A stretch of DNA of 64,000 nt, from NCBI RefSeq assembly GCF_014635845.1, contig NZ_BMDP01000003.1:186001-250000 (forward strand), read 5' to 3'. How positions within the stretch are numbered: the first letter of the stretch is position 1; the number at the start of each line of letters is the position of its first letter. Under the pieces are notes generated by a model that saw only the letters and a list, made by a program, of their open reading frames with translations, ran no database searches and had not been told where the DNA came from. Positions 9,275-18,394 of the stretch are shown in pieces. The translations under genes were made by a program, and so were the position numbers. The DNA comes from Oxalicibacterium solurbis. GTDB taxonomy: Bacteria > Pseudomonadota > Gammaproteobacteria > Burkholderiales > Burkholderiaceae_D.

Positions 9275-9636
9275 CCGATGCAGACCGGCATCACCCAGTG
9301 CGGCAACGCCGTCCAGATGACGCCGAGCAGCGCCAGCGCGGCGATTCCCAGCCTGGCCGTGGAAAGCAGCACGCGCGGCCCGGCATGCCAGCGTATCGCG
9401 GCGCGACCGAGCAGCAGCAGGATCAGCAAGGTCATGGCAACGGTTGCGATCGTCAGCACCAGCGAAATCGCCGGCCGGCCCAGCCATTGCATGCGGGCCA
9501 GCATCGAAGCGCAGCCGGCGGCAACGAACGCATAACAGGCGAAGAAATAAAACAGCCACAGCAGCAACGGCGCCGCCGCATCCAGCGCCAGCCGCAGAAA
9601 ATCGTCGATTCCCCTGTACGGTGTTTTCTGCTGCAT
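9271..9636 (-). CDS. Small membrane protein of the cytochrome oxidase operon
   Basis: A 121-residue protein with three to four predicted membrane helices (around residues 18-45, 52-75 and 85-108). It follows the fused oxidase gene after an 11-base gap, so it belongs to the same transcript. AGGAGG lies six bases before the ATG at 9636, which decides the start. Small hydrophobic proteins in this position are often subunit IV-like or assembly factors of terminal oxidases, but I do not recognise a family, so its function is open. Confidence 0.7.
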   Translation of the reverse strand: MQQKTPYRGIDDFLRLALDAAAPLLLWLFYFFACYAFVAAGCASMLARMQWLGRPAISLVLTIATVAMTLLILLLLGRAAIRWHAGPRVLLSTARLGIAALALLGVIWTALPHWVMPVCIG

Positions 9637-9647
9637 GCGCATCCTCC

Positions 9648-12209
9648 TCACGCCATCCATCGCGGCAGCAGATTGACGACGAAGGCGATCGCCCATCCCT
9701 GCAGTGTCGTGTAATGCCACAGCAATGCCGCGTTATCCAGCGTGCGGCCGGATGCCGCCAGATGGCCGGCCCATGCGCGCGCCAGCAGATAGGCGGAAAC
9801 CAGCAGCAGGATCGCCACATGGAATCCCTGGTAGCCGAGCATCGCCGCCACCGTCGCGCTCCATGCCTGTTCGGACGGCGTCAATCCGGCGCGCAGCTGG
9901 CCGGAAAGGTCCAGCGCATAGCTGCCTGCCATCGCCAGCATCGCAACGAACACGATCGCGCAGAACCACGGCAGGAAAGCCGTGCGCTCCGCTTCCGTCA
10001 GCCGCCGTGCATGTCGGCGCACGCCTTCGATGGCAATCGATCCGCACAACAGCAGCACGCAGGCACCCAACGGCCATGCCACCTCCGGCAACTGCGCGCC
10101 GGGTGGCGGACAGACATCGAGCAGCATCGACACATGGATGTTGGCAAAAACCAGCGCGGCAAAGATCGTCGCATCGACGACCAGCATGATGACGGTCGCC
10201 CACCATGCATGCGATGCCCTGCCCGATGCCGTTGCCGGCAGGTGCATGTCGTCGGCGATCTTCACCATGGCCGCCGGCGGCTTGCGGTCAATTTCCCATA
10301 GCCAGCGCATGACGGCGGCGATCGCGGCGATGCCGCAGGCGAAGGCGACGAGCACCTGCTCCACCGTCAGCAGCAGGAAGAATCCCGCCGTGCCGGCGGC
10401 CGCGATCAACGGCAGCCAGCCGTCGCCCGGCAGCATCTGCACATGCATCGGCAATGCGCGTACCGGGCTGGTGATCAGCGTCTCGCGCTGACCGGTGACG
10501 ACGCCCGGCAGCCAGTGCCGTCCCGCCTCGACTTCTTCGCGCAGGCCCGGCTGGTGCCACAGCGGTTCACGGGAATGCACATGCGGAATGCTGCGCGACG
10601 AATAGTCTTCCGACGACAGCCACTCCAATGTGCCGGCATGCCAGGGATTGTCGTTGTCACGTGCGGGCCGCCGCACCAGCCGCAGCAGATCGATGAAGAA
10701 CAGCGCGATGCCGGCTGCCAGCACGAAGGCACCGACCGACGACAGCAGATTCCACAGATTCCAACCCATTTCGGCATCGTAGGTATAGACGCGGCGCGGC
10801 ATGCCGAGCAGGCCGGAGATGTGCATCGGGAAAAACGCCAGATTGAAGCCGATGAACATCAGCCAGAAAATCCATCGCCCCCATTTTTCCGACAGCATGT
10901 TGCCGTTGACCAGTGGCATCCAGTAGTACAGCGCAGCGAACATCGGGAACACCATGCCGCCGATCAGCACGTAATGCAGATGCGCGACGATGAAGTAGCT
11001 GTCGTGCGCCTGCCAGTCGAACGGCAGCACGGCGACCATCACGCCGGTCAATCCGCCGAGCACGAAGATGAACAGGAAGCCGAGCAGGAACAGCGTTGGC
11101 GTACTCATGCGCACACGGCCGCGCCACAGCGTCGCGATCCATGCAAACACCTGGATCGCCGTCGGCACCGCGACCGCCATGCTGGCCGCCGATACGAAGC
11201 TCAGTTCCATCGGCCCCAGTCCGGCGGTGAACATGTGATGCGCCCACAGCGCGAAGCTGATGACGCCGACGCCGAGCAGCGCGACGACGATGGTGCGATA
11301 GCCCACCAGCGGCGTCTGCGCGATGGTCGGAATCATCATCGACACCATGCCGGCCGCCGGCAGGAAGATGATATAGACCTCGGGATGGCCGAAGAACCAG
11401 AACAGGTGCTGCCACAGGATGGGATCGCCGCCGCGTTCGGCGATGAAGAACGGCCAGTCGAACGCGCGTTCCAGTTCCAGCAGCATGGTGCCGGCGATCA
11501 CGGCCGGAAAGGCGAACACGATCATGAAAGCCACCACCAGCATGGTCCACGCATAGATCGGCATCTTGCCGAGACTCATGCCCGGCGCGCGCGTGAACAG
11601 GATGCCGATGATCAGTTCGATCGCGCCGGCGATCGCCGAGATTTCGATGAAGCCGATGCCGAGCAGCCAGAAATCGGCGTTGACGCCGGGCGAGTATTCC
11701 TTGCTCGTCAGCGGCGGATACATGAACCAGCCGCCGTCCGGCGCAACGCCGAAGAACAGCGTGCAAAAAAACGCCAGCCCGCCGATCGCATAAGCCCAGT
11801 ACGCGTACGCAGACAGACGCGGGAACGGCAGATCGCGCGCGCCCAGCATGCCGGGCAGCAGAAACACGGCGATCGCCTCCACCACCGGAATCGCGAACAG
11901 GAACATCATCACCGTGCCGTGCATCGTGAACAACTGGTTGTAGGTGCCGGCGTCGAACAGCGTGTTGCCCGGCACCGCCAGCTGCGCGCGCATCAGCAGC
12001 GCGAGGATGCCGGCCAGCACGAAGAACAGCAGCGCGGTGCCGATGTACAGCAGGCCGATGTTGATGTTGTTGACGGAACTGAAGAAGCGCCAGCCGGGCG
12101 GCGTGCGCCACAAGGCTTTCAGGTGCGGCAGTTCGTGCTCCGGCCGCGGCAGCGAATTGGGCAAAGCATTCGGCAAAGAACGCGGCAACGTATGCAAACC
12201 ATCCGTCAT
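9648..12209 (-). CDS. ctaD: Cytochrome c oxidase, fused subunits I and III (caa3 type)
   Basis: An 853-residue protein. Residues about 30-520 form subunit I. His97 and His412 are the probable heme a ligands and His410 the heme a3 ligand. GHPEVY (around 274-279) supplies a CuB His, the cross-linked Tyr and the proton-channel Glu. WAHHMF carries the other two CuB His residues. From about residue 600 a subunit III domain follows in the same frame. It catalyses oxygen reduction coupled to proton pumping in the inner membrane. The N-terminus has an odd LPN/LPR repeat (about residues 8-22). The start overlaps the stop of subunit II by four bases. Confidence 0.93.
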   Translation of the reverse strand: MTDGLHTLPRSLPNALPNSLPRPEHELPHLKALWRTPPGWRFFSSVNNINIGLLYIGTALLFFVLAGILALLMRAQLAVPGNTLFDAGTYNQLFTMHGTVMMFLFAIPVVEAIAVFLLPGMLGARDLPFPRLSAYAYWAYAIGGLAFFCTLFFGVAPDGGWFMYPPLTSKEYSPGVNADFWLLGIGFIEISAIAGAIELIIGILFTRAPGMSLGKMPIYAWTMLVVAFMIVFAFPAVIAGTMLLELERAFDWPFFIAERGGDPILWQHLFWFFGHPEVYIIFLPAAGMVSMMIPTIAQTPLVGYRTIVVALLGVGVISFALWAHHMFTAGLGPMELSFVSAASMAVAVPTAIQVFAWIATLWRGRVRMSTPTLFLLGFLFIFVLGGLTGVMVAVLPFDWQAHDSYFIVAHLHYVLIGGMVFPMFAALYYWMPLVNGNMLSEKWGRWIFWLMFIGFNLAFFPMHISGLLGMPRRVYTYDAEMGWNLWNLLSSVGAFVLAAGIALFFIDLLRLVRRPARDNDNPWHAGTLEWLSSEDYSSRSIPHVHSREPLWHQPGLREEVEAGRHWLPGVVTGQRETLITSPVRALPMHVQMLPGDGWLPLIAAAGTAGFFLLLTVEQVLVAFACGIAAIAAVMRWLWEIDRKPPAAMVKIADDMHLPATASGRASHAWWATVIMLVVDATIFAALVFANIHVSMLLDVCPPPGAQLPEVAWPLGACVLLLCGSIAIEGVRRHARRLTEAERTAFLPWFCAIVFVAMLAMAGSYALDLSGQLRAGLTPSEQAWSATVAAMLGYQGFHVAILLLVSAYLLARAWAGHLAASGRTLDNAALLWHYTTLQGWAIAFVVNLLPRWMA

Positions 12210-13213
12210 TGCAGATGCTCCAGGTAGGCGGACAGCGCATGCAGGCTGTCGTCGTCGAGATCGCGGAAGGCCGGCATGCGTGCGCCGTGCTTGATACGCT
12301 GCACGTCGGCGATCCAGTCACGCATCGCATCGCCGTCGTTGCGCAATGTGCCGGCGCCCAGATACAGGCGGCTGCCGACGTGCGTCAGGTCCGGCCCCAG
12401 CGCAGCGCCGCCGGCGGTTTCCTCGGCCACGCCGCGTATCGTGTGGCAAGCGCTGCAGCGCCGTTCGTTGAACAACGCGCGACCGCGCCCCTGCAACGCA
12501 TTCGCCGGCACACGCGCCGGCCGCGCCTGGTTCGCCAGCCATGCATCGAATGCGGCTTCTTCCTCGACCACGACGTGCAGCGCCATCCGCGCATGCTGTT
12601 CGCCGCAGTATTCGGCGCACTGCCCGCGCAATACGGCGGGATCGCCGGTGCGCACGCGCAGACGCGTGATGCGGCCCCGCAGCATGTCGACCTTGCCGGC
12701 CAGCGACGGCACCCAGAAACTGTGGATGACGTCGTCGCTGGTCAGTGCGAAATAGACATCGCGCTGCGCAGGCAGGCGGATTTCGTTGGCCGTCACCACA
12801 TCGTTACCGGTCGCCGGATCGCGATAACGCACTTCCCACCACCACATCTTCGCCGTGACCGACACGACCAATGCGTTCTGCGACATCGGCGCCAGCAACT
12901 GCTGGCTGCGCACCAGGCCATAGACGAGCAGCACCGTCAGCACCGCCACCGGAAATGCGACGCCGGCGCCAAGCAGCCAGACGCCCGGCCGCACCGGCCT
13001 GCGCCCGTCGCGCAGACTTGCCGCCAGCAGGATCATCACGCCGACAAAAATCACCGTCGCGCCGCCAATGAGCCACCACGTCATTTCCGCAATGACGGCC
13101 GCATCGTGACCAGACGGATGCAATGCCGATTGCAGGTTCAGTTCTGCACAACCGGCAAGCGGCGCCGCCATGACGGCTGCGAGAATGCCGGTTCGCATTC
13201 GCCGTCGCGTCAT
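12206..13213 (-). CDS. ctaC: Cytochrome c oxidase subunit II with C-terminal cytochrome c domain
   Basis: A 335-residue protein. A lipobox (LAGC, Cys22) is followed by two membrane helices, then the CuA cupredoxin domain with the ligand set CAEYCGEQHARM. A C-terminal class I cytochrome c domain has CSACH heme attachment and a distal Met near RMPAF. This is the caa3 arrangement, in which the tethered cytochrome feeds electrons to CuA. The ATG at 13213 overlaps the stop of the upstream cytochrome as ATGA, so the longer frame above it is not used. Confidence 0.93.
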   Translation of the reverse strand: MTRRRMRTGILAAVMAAPLAGCAELNLQSALHPSGHDAAVIAEMTWWLIGGATVIFVGVMILLAASLRDGRRPVRPGVWLLGAGVAFPVAVLTVLLVYGLVRSQQLLAPMSQNALVVSVTAKMWWWEVRYRDPATGNDVVTANEIRLPAQRDVYFALTSDDVIHSFWVPSLAGKVDMLRGRITRLRVRTGDPAVLRGQCAEYCGEQHARMALHVVVEEEAAFDAWLANQARPARVPANALQGRGRALFNERRCSACHTIRGVAEETAGGAALGPDLTHVGSRLYLGAGTLRNDGDAMRDWIADVQRIKHGARMPAFRDLDDDSLHALSAYLEHLQ

Positions 13214-13599
13214 CGCAAAGAATGCAGGTAGGCCGCCATGTCGCGCGCATCGTCCGGCGATACGCCCATGGACGGCATGGTGGTAGTGGAAATTTTCGCG
13301 TGCGGATCGACGATCCACTGCGCCAGCAGATCGGGACGGTTCGGAATATGACCGGCGATGTAGCTGCGGCGGCCGAATGCTTGCAGCGGCGGGCCGGCGG
13401 TGCCGCGTGCGGCGGGAATGCCGGGTATCGCGTGGCAGCTGCCGCATTGGTACTGATCCAGCAAGCGCTTGCCGCGTTCAATGCTGACACCGCTGGCGAT
13501 GTCGTCGGCGAGCCGGTCTTCACAGGCGGACGCTGCCAGCGCTGCAAGCACAATGGCGCAACAGCGCAACCCGAACGTCGTGGTTTGCTTGGCGTGCAT
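13210..13599 (-). CDS. c-type cytochrome, exported, first gene of the oxidase operon
   Basis: A 129-residue class I cytochrome c with a hydrophobic signal ending near SACEDRL, possibly a lipoprotein. The heme motif is CGSCH and the distal Met lies in TMPSMGV. It probably donates electrons to the oxidase encoded downstream, with which it is translationally coupled (ATGA). It is closely similar to the cytochrome at 14302-14664: both share C..CH.IPGI, GPPL, an IAG-P-N-PD segment and a MPxMGVS heme loop, which points to duplication. The start at 13599 is the ATG nearest the signal peptide. Confidence 0.86.
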   Translation of the reverse strand: MHAKQTTTFGLRCCAIVLAALAASACEDRLADDIASGVSIERGKRLLDQYQCGSCHAIPGIPAARGTAGPPLQAFGRRSYIAGHIPNRPDLLAQWIVDPHAKISTTTMPSMGVSPDDARDMAAYLHSLR

Positions 13600-13765
13600 G
13601 GCGGTCCTCGCTGCGATGCATTGCATCCGTGCAATGCGCTGGCCGGTCGTGCCACCAGTATCGAAGTGCAACACCGCATTTGCCGTGCGCCAGCGCACAT
13701 TGCCGCATGAACTTTGCCGCTACGGTTCTACCTGACTACATGACAGTTCGCTTCCATTGCCACCC

Positions 13766-14305
13766 ATGCGTTCATCGTCGTCCCGACTCGTCGTCAAGAC
13801 CGTTTTCGCCACGTTGGGCGTGCTGGCGCTGCTCGGCCTGAGCGGCGGCTACGCGCTGCTGCGCAGCGGGTTGTACAACGTGTCGGCCACTGCGCAACAC
13901 CTGCAGTTCGTCTACACCGTGCTCGAACAGGGCATGCATCATTCGGTGCGCCTCCATGCGCGCGATATCGACGTGCCGGATCTGGCGGATCACGGAATGA
14001 TTTCACGCGGCGCACTGCTGTATCACGCGCATTGCGTGCAGTGCCACGGCGCACCGGGCCTCGCGCCGCAAGGTATCGGCATGAGCATGCAGCCGGTACC
14101 GGGGCCGCTGGTCGATGCGCCGTCGAAATGGCAGCCGAACGAGGTGTACTGGATCGTGCGCCATGGCATCAAGATGAGCGGCATGCCGGCGTGGGAATAT
14201 CGGCTGCAGGACGAGCAGCTATGGGAAATCGTCGCCTTCATGCAGCAGTTGCCGCAATTGACGCCGACACAATACGCCGCAAGCGTCAGGGAGCCACAAC
14301 CATGA
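13766..14305 (+). CDS. Membrane-anchored cytochrome c
   Basis: A 179-residue protein with one N-terminal membrane helix (about residues 10-33) and a periplasmic cytochrome c domain. Heme attachment is CVQCHG, and a Met ligand is likely in MSGMPAWE. The loop between the heme site and the Met resembles small cytochromes that accept electrons from quinol or alcohol dehydrogenases. ATG 13766 was preferred to a TTG nine bases upstream. It is divergent from the oxidase operon and overlaps the next cytochrome gene by four bases, so the two are co-translated. Confidence 0.85.
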   Translation: MRSSSSRLVVKTVFATLGVLALLGLSGGYALLRSGLYNVSATAQHLQFVYTVLEQGMHHSVRLHARDIDVPDLADHGMISRGALLYHAHCVQCHGAPGLAPQGIGMSMQPVPGPLVDAPSKWQPNEVYWIVRHGIKMSGMPAWEYRLQDEQLWEIVAFMQQLPQLTPTQYAASVREPQP

Positions 14306-14664
14306 TCCGCCGCATCGCGCTCGCATTTGCAGGCGCGCTGATGCTGGCTGCTTGCAGCGAACGCGACGCCCGTCCCTTGTTGCACGGCGATCCGGCAAAA
14401 GGCCGCATTGCGCTGACGCAATACGGCTGCCAGGCCTGCCACGTGATTCCCGGCATCACCGGCTCCGATGTGCACGTCGGCCCGCCACTGGAAGGGCTGG
14501 CATCGCGCGACATGATCGCCGGCAGCCTGCCCAATACGCCGGACAATCTGGTGCGCTGGATTCGCGATCCGCAGGCCGTCGACCCGCAGACGGCGATGCC
14601 GAACATGGGCGTCTCGGAAGCGCACGCGCAGGATATCGCCGCCTATCTGGCAACGCTCAAGTAA
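14302..14664 (+). CDS. Small exported cytochrome c (lipoprotein-like)
   Basis: A 120-residue protein with a signal peptide ending in LAAC (Cys near residue 18), which suggests lipid anchoring. Its heme motif is CQACH and its Met ligand loop is AMPNMGVS. It is a paralogue of the first cytochrome of the divergent oxidase operon, which shows that the c-type cytochromes of this locus expanded on both sides of one promoter region. The ATG overlaps the stop of the preceding cytochrome gene as ATGA. Confidence 0.85.
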   Translation: MIRRIALAFAGALMLAACSERDARPLLHGDPAKGRIALTQYGCQACHVIPGITGSDVHVGPPLEGLASRDMIAGSLPNTPDNLVRWIRDPQAVDPQTAMPNMGVSEAHAQDIAAYLATLK

Positions 14665-14737
14665 GTGCATGCTTACATGAAATCGCAGATGTGGCAGGCT
14701 TGTTCGCCTTTTTCAGTTTCCTCTTGAAAAAACCGGT

Positions 14738-14768
14738 TGACCTTCCCATCATGTCAAGGTCGACACTG
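14738..14768 (+). promoter_or_regulatory. CueR-type promoter of copA-cueR
   Basis: TTGACC (14738-14743) and GACACT (14763-14768) are separated by exactly 19 bases. The spacer carries the imperfect dyad CCTTCCC...CAAGGTC, as in known CueR/MerR-controlled promoters where an over-long spacer is corrected by activator-induced DNA distortion. The element ends 30 bases before the chosen copA start. It also excludes an upstream in-frame ATG at 14753, which lies inside the spacer. Confidence 0.85.
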
Positions 14769-14798
14769 GTTTCATCCCATTTTCCGAACAGGCTTGCC

Positions 14799-17321
14799 AT
14801 GACCACGCAACCGGTACTTTCTGCCGAATCTTCCGCCTCCGCCGCTCCGGCCGGCCGCCTGCAGTTCGGCGTCGAAGGCATGACTTGCGCTTCTTGCGCA
14901 TCGCGTGTCGAGAAAGCCGTCGCCGCGGTGCCGGGTGTGGTGCAAGCCAGCGTCAACCTCGCTACCGATTCGGTCGCCGTCGAGACGGCGGGCGGCGTCG
15001 ATGCCGCCGCGCTCAACCTCCCGATCAGGGAAGCGATCGAGAAAGCCGGCTATGGCGTGCCGCAGCAGGAATGGTCGCTGGACGTGACCGGCATGACCTG
15101 CGCCTCCTGCGCCGGCCGCGTGGAGAAAGCGTTGCGCAAGGTGCAGGGCGTGTTCGACGCCAGCGTCAACCTCGCCACCGACCAGGTACGCGTGCAAGCC
15201 AGTGCCGGCGTGGCGCCCTCCGCGCTGATTGCTGCCGTCGAAGCTGCCGGCTATGGCGCCGCACTGCCGGCTGCCGCCGCGACCGCGCAACAGGAAACAG
15301 CACCTACACGCGACTGGCTGGCGGTGCTGTATGCAGCGTTGTTGTCCGCGCCGCTGGTACTGCCGATGCTGCTGCAGCCGTTCGGCGTGCACTGGATGCC
15401 GCCGGGCTGGGTGCAGTGGCTGCTGGCGACGCCGGTGCAGTTCTGGCTCGGCTTCCGTTTCTATCGCGCCGGCTGGCATGCGGTGAAAGCCGGCACCGGC
15501 AACATGGATCTGCTGGTCGCGCTCGGCACCAGCGCCGCCTACGGCCTCAGCATCTATCTGCTGCTGACTGCGCATGCGGGACATGAGCCGCACCTGTATT
15601 TCGAAGCGTCGACCGTCGTCATCACGCTGATCCTGCTCGGCAAGTGGCTGGAAGCCCGCGCGAAGAAACAGACCGCCGCCGCCATCCGCGCGCTGCAGAA
15701 ACTGCGCCCCGATTCGGCGCGCGTGCGGCGCGACGGCCAGGACGTCGACGTACCAATCGAATCGGTGCGCGTCGGCGATCTGGTCGTCGTGCGTCCGGGC
15801 GAACGCATCGCGGTCGACGGCAGCATCGTCGAGGGGCGCAGCCACGTCGACGAATCGCTGATCACCGGCGAGAGCATGCCGGTCGTCAAGCGAGAAGGCG
15901 ACCGCGTGACCGGCGCAGCGATCAATGCCGAAGGCATGCTGCTGGTGCGCACCGAAGCGATCGGCGCCGAAACCACGCTGGCGCGCATCATCCGCATGGT
16001 GGAGAACGCGCAATCGGCCAAGGCGCCGATCCAGCGGCTGGTGGACAAGGTCAGCGCGGTCTTCGTGCCGGTGGTACTGGTCATCGCCTTGTTCACCTTC
16101 ATCGGCTGGTGGTTCGCCGGCGCCGATGCCGGTGTCGGTATTGAGGCCGCCATCATCAACGCAGTGACCGTGCTGGTGATCGCCTGCCCGTGCGCACTCG
16201 GCCTGGCCACACCGGCCGCCATCATGGCCGGCACCGGCGTCGCCGCGAAGCACGGCATCCTGATCAAGGATGCCGAAGCGCTGGAAACCATGCACCGCGT
16301 CACCACCGTCGTGTTCGACAAGACCGGCACGCTGACCGAAGGCCGCGCACGCGTGGCCGAAGTGCAGGCCATCGGCATCACCGAACATGAATTGCTGCAG
16401 CTGGCGGCGACGATCCAGCGTGGCAGCGAACATCCGTTCGGCCTGGCCGTCATGCAACGCGCCGCCGAACTGCAGATCGTCCCCGGCGATGCCGTCGCCG
16501 TGCAGGCGCTGGCCGGCCTCGGCTTGCGCGCGACGATAGACGACAAGCAGTATGTGCTCGGTACCTCGCGTCTGATGCGAGAGGAAGGCATCGCGCTCGA
16601 CGGCGAGGCAAACGTGCAGGCGCAAGAACTCGAGCAAAGCGGCCGCAGCCTGTCTTGGCTGGCACAGGTGACGCCGGCGCATCGGCTGCTCGGCTTCATC
16701 ACCGCCAGCGACACGATCAAGGCCAGTGCAGCGCGCGCAATCGACAGCCTGCATGCGCAGAAGATCGACACCGTGCTGCTGAGCGGCGACAACCAGGGCA
16801 ATGCCGATGCCGTCGGCCGTGCGCTCGGCATCGACCGCGTGATCGCGCAGGTGCTGCCGGCCGAAAAGACCGACAAGATCACCGAGCTGAAAAATGGCGG
16901 CCAGATCGTCGCGATGGTCGGCGACGGCATCAACGATGCGCCGGCACTGGCCGCGGCCGACGTCGGCATCGCGATGTCCACCGGCACCGATGTCGCCATG
17001 CATGCGGCCGGCATCACGCTGATGCGCGGCGATCCGGCGCTGGTGGCCGATGCGATCGACATCTCCCACCGCACCTACGGCAAGATTCGCCAGAACCTGT
17101 TCTGGGCCTTCATCTACAACGTGGTCGGCATTCCGCTAGCGGCCTTCGGTGTGCTGAACCCGATGTTCGCCGGCGCTGCGATGGCATTCAGCTCGGTCAG
17201 TGTGATCGGCAATGCGCTGCTGCTGAAACGATGGAAGGCGAACCATGGTTCCGATCACGGCGCAGATCACGAAACGCATCACAACACGGACACCAATCGC
17301 AGCATGAAGGAAACCGCATGA
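14799..17321 (+). CDS. copA: Cu(I)-translocating P1B-type ATPase
   Basis: An 840-residue copper exporter of the inner membrane. Two N-terminal heavy-metal domains carry GMTCASC motifs (Cys30/Cys33 and again near residue 103). Eight membrane helices include the CPC transport motif in [14 protein letters not shown]. The phosphorylation motif is DKTGT, the hinge motif is [12 protein letters not shown] and the SEHP motif is present. It ends in a His/Asp-rich tail (around residues 815-840) that could bind metal. It is transcribed from a CueR-type promoter and overlaps cueR by four bases. The protein pumps Cu(I) from cytosol to periplasm. Confidence 0.95.
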   Translation: MTTQPVLSAESSASAAPAGRLQFGVEGMTCASCASRVEKAVAAVPGVVQASVNLATDSVAVETAGGVDAAALNLPIREAIEKAGYGVPQQEWSLDVTGMTCASCAGRVEKALRKVQGVFDASVNLATDQVRVQASAGVAPSALIAAVEAAGYGAALPAAAATAQQETAPTRDWLAVLYAALLSAPLVLPMLLQPFGVHWMPPGWVQWLLATPVQFWLGFRFYRAGWHAVKAGTGNMDLLVALGTSAAYGLSIYLLLTAHAGHEPHLYFEASTVVITLILLGKWLEARAKKQTAAAIRALQKLRPDSARVRRDGQDVDVPIESVRVGDLVVVRPGERIAVDGSIVEGRSHVDESLITGESMPVVKREGDRVTGAAINAEGMLLVRTEAIGAETTLARIIRMVENAQSAKAPIQRLVDKVSAVFVPVVLVIALFTFIGWWFAGADAGVGIEAAIINAVTVLVIACPCALGLATPAAIMAGTGVAAKHGILIKDAEALETMHRVTTVVFDKTGTLTEGRARVAEVQAIGITEHELLQLAATIQRGSEHPFGLAVMQRAAELQIVPGDAVAVQALAGLGLRATIDDKQYVLGTSRLMREEGIALDGEANVQAQELEQSGRSLSWLAQVTPAHRLLGFITASDTIKASAARAIDSLHAQKIDTVLLSGDNQGNADAVGRALGIDRVIAQVLPAEKTDKITELKNGGQIVAMVGDGINDAPALAAADVGIAMSTGTDVAMHAAGITLMRGDPALVADAIDISHRTYGKIRQNLFWAFIYNVVGIPLAAFGVLNPMFAGAAMAFSSVSVIGNALLLKRWKANHGSDHGADHETHHNTDTNRSMKETA

Positions 17322-17734
17322 ACATCGGACAAGCCTCCGCCGCCTCCGGCATTTCCGCCAAGATGATCCGGCACTACGAAAGCATCAAGCTGATCCGGCC
17401 GGGCCCGCGCACTGCGGCCGGCTATCGCACCTACAGCGACAACGACGTGCATACGTTGCGCTTCATCAAGCGCGCGCGTTCGCTGGGATTCTCGCTGGAC
17501 CAGATCCGCAACCTGCTGTCGCTATGGCAGGACGAACATCGCGCCAGCGCCGACGTCAAGGCGATCGCACTGGAACACGTAACGGAACTCGAACAGCGCA
17601 TTACCGAGCTGACCGAAATGCGCGACACGCTGCACCATCTCGCGCAATCGTGCAGCGGCGATGCGCGCGCGGATTGCCCCATCCTGCGCGGACTGGCCGA
17701 TGCTTCCGCCGACGATGCAACCTGCTGCCATTGA
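17318..17734 (+). CDS. cueR: CueR, Cu(I)-responsive MerR-family activator
   Basis: A 138-residue MerR-family protein with an N-terminal winged helix ([20 protein letters not shown]) and a dimerisation helix. The metal loop has Cys112 and Cys120, at the same positions as the Cu(I)-binding cysteines of E. coli CueR. Ser77 is the residue associated with selectivity for monovalent ions. The C-terminus ends in a CCH motif. Its ATG overlaps the copA stop, so it is co-expressed with copA from a promoter that it should itself control. The 19-bp-spacer promoters ahead of copA and copZ are the expected targets. Confidence 0.94.
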   Translation: MNIGQASAASGISAKMIRHYESIKLIRPGPRTAAGYRTYSDNDVHTLRFIKRARSLGFSLDQIRNLLSLWQDEHRASADVKAIALEHVTELEQRITELTEMRDTLHHLAQSCSGDARADCPILRGLADASADDATCCH

Positions 17735-17749
17735 CCCACCGGGAAAAAG

Positions 17750-17782
17750 AAAGGGCGAACCGATCATCGGTTCGCCCTTTTT
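17750..17782. terminator. Bidirectional rho-independent terminator between cueR and copZ
   Basis: A 13-bp perfect stem (AAAGGGCGAACCG with its complement) around a five-base loop, followed by a T-run on the plus strand and preceded by an A-rich run. It can therefore stop both the copA-cueR and the copZ transcripts. Confidence 0.9.
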
Positions 17783-17829
17783 CGTTGCGGCAAATCGCTT
17801 GCCGTAAACCACTCACTGCATCGAATTAC

Positions 17830-18036
17830 TCATGCAGCCTTGCTATCGACTACCGGATAACCGGCATCGACGATCGCGGCACTAATGCGATCCAGCGCCG
17901 CGCCCGATTGCACGCTTACCTTTTTCTGCACCAGATCGACGTTCACCGATGCCTGCGCATCCACTGCCTGCACGGCCTTCGTCACCGCATTGACGCAGTG
18001 GCCGCAGCTCATGTTTTCAACCTGCAATTCGTACAT
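17830..18036 (-). CDS. copZ: CopZ-type copper chaperone (HMA domain)
   Basis: A 68-residue single heavy-metal-associated domain with the metal site MSCGHC (Cys11 and Cys14) and the usual beta-alpha-beta-beta-alpha-beta length. It carries Cu(I) in the cytosol to CopA. The gene is convergent with cueR and has its own CueR-type promoter just upstream (18067-18097), so copper should induce it together with copA-cueR. Confidence 0.92.
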   Translation of the reverse strand: MYELQVENMSCGHCVNAVTKAVQAVDAQASVNVDLVQKKVSVQSGAALDRISAAIVDAGYPVVDSKAA

Positions 18037-18394
18037 CGCACTCTCCTTGTCGTCATACCGATTGCCACTTTAGGCCTTGCCATAGGGGGAAGGTCAAGCG
18101 CCTTTCTACCGCCTCGCGCGCCTTCCAACCGTTGCATCTATCGCACCAATTGTGCCTGATCGCGAATGGAAACGTTAAATATGGTTTCCACCGCCATTTC
18201 ATGCGAATTTGTCGTAATCACTTCATATAAGATGGTTACAAATCAATAAGAATCATTTCGCCCATATATCGCTTGACCGTTTCGTCCGATCGTTGCCTGA
18301 ACTTCCCCCCGATGCCGCGCGTGCCTAACAGGAATGTGCCTCACAGGATTCAGTTTCCCCGTTCGATCGACGACTTCGCCCGGGAGGCTGCTTG
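18037..18394. other. Intergenic region between copZ and the diguanylate cyclase gene
   Basis: The 358 bases contain the copZ promoter at the left side. The rest (about 18100-18394) is A/T-richer than the surroundings and includes the inverted repeat GGAAAC-N10-GTTTCC at 18168-18189, a possible operator for the downstream diguanylate cyclase. No open frame with a ribosome binding site and no RNA gene was seen. Confidence 0.5.
18067..18097 (-). promoter_or_regulatory. CueR-type promoter of copZ
   Basis: On the minus strand TTGACC (18097-18092) and TAAAGT (18072-18067) are separated by 19 bases. The spacer holds the dyad CCTTCCCC...GCAAGG, nearly the same as in the copA promoter of this window. 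This matches the CueR box and links copZ to the copA-cueR regulon. Confidence 0.87.

Noticed and set aside
10443-12227. A 594-codon plus-strand frame antisense to the fused oxidase gene
   Set aside because: Extreme Arg/Gln/His content and overlap with a catalytically complete oxidase gene.
14753-14798. A longer CopA starting at the ATG at 14753
   Set aside because: The codon lies in the spacer of the CueR-type promoter, so the transcript would not include it.
14772-17069. A 765-codon minus-strand frame antisense to copA
   Set aside because: CopA on the plus strand has all catalytic motifs; the antisense frame is Asp/Arg/Gln-rich noise.
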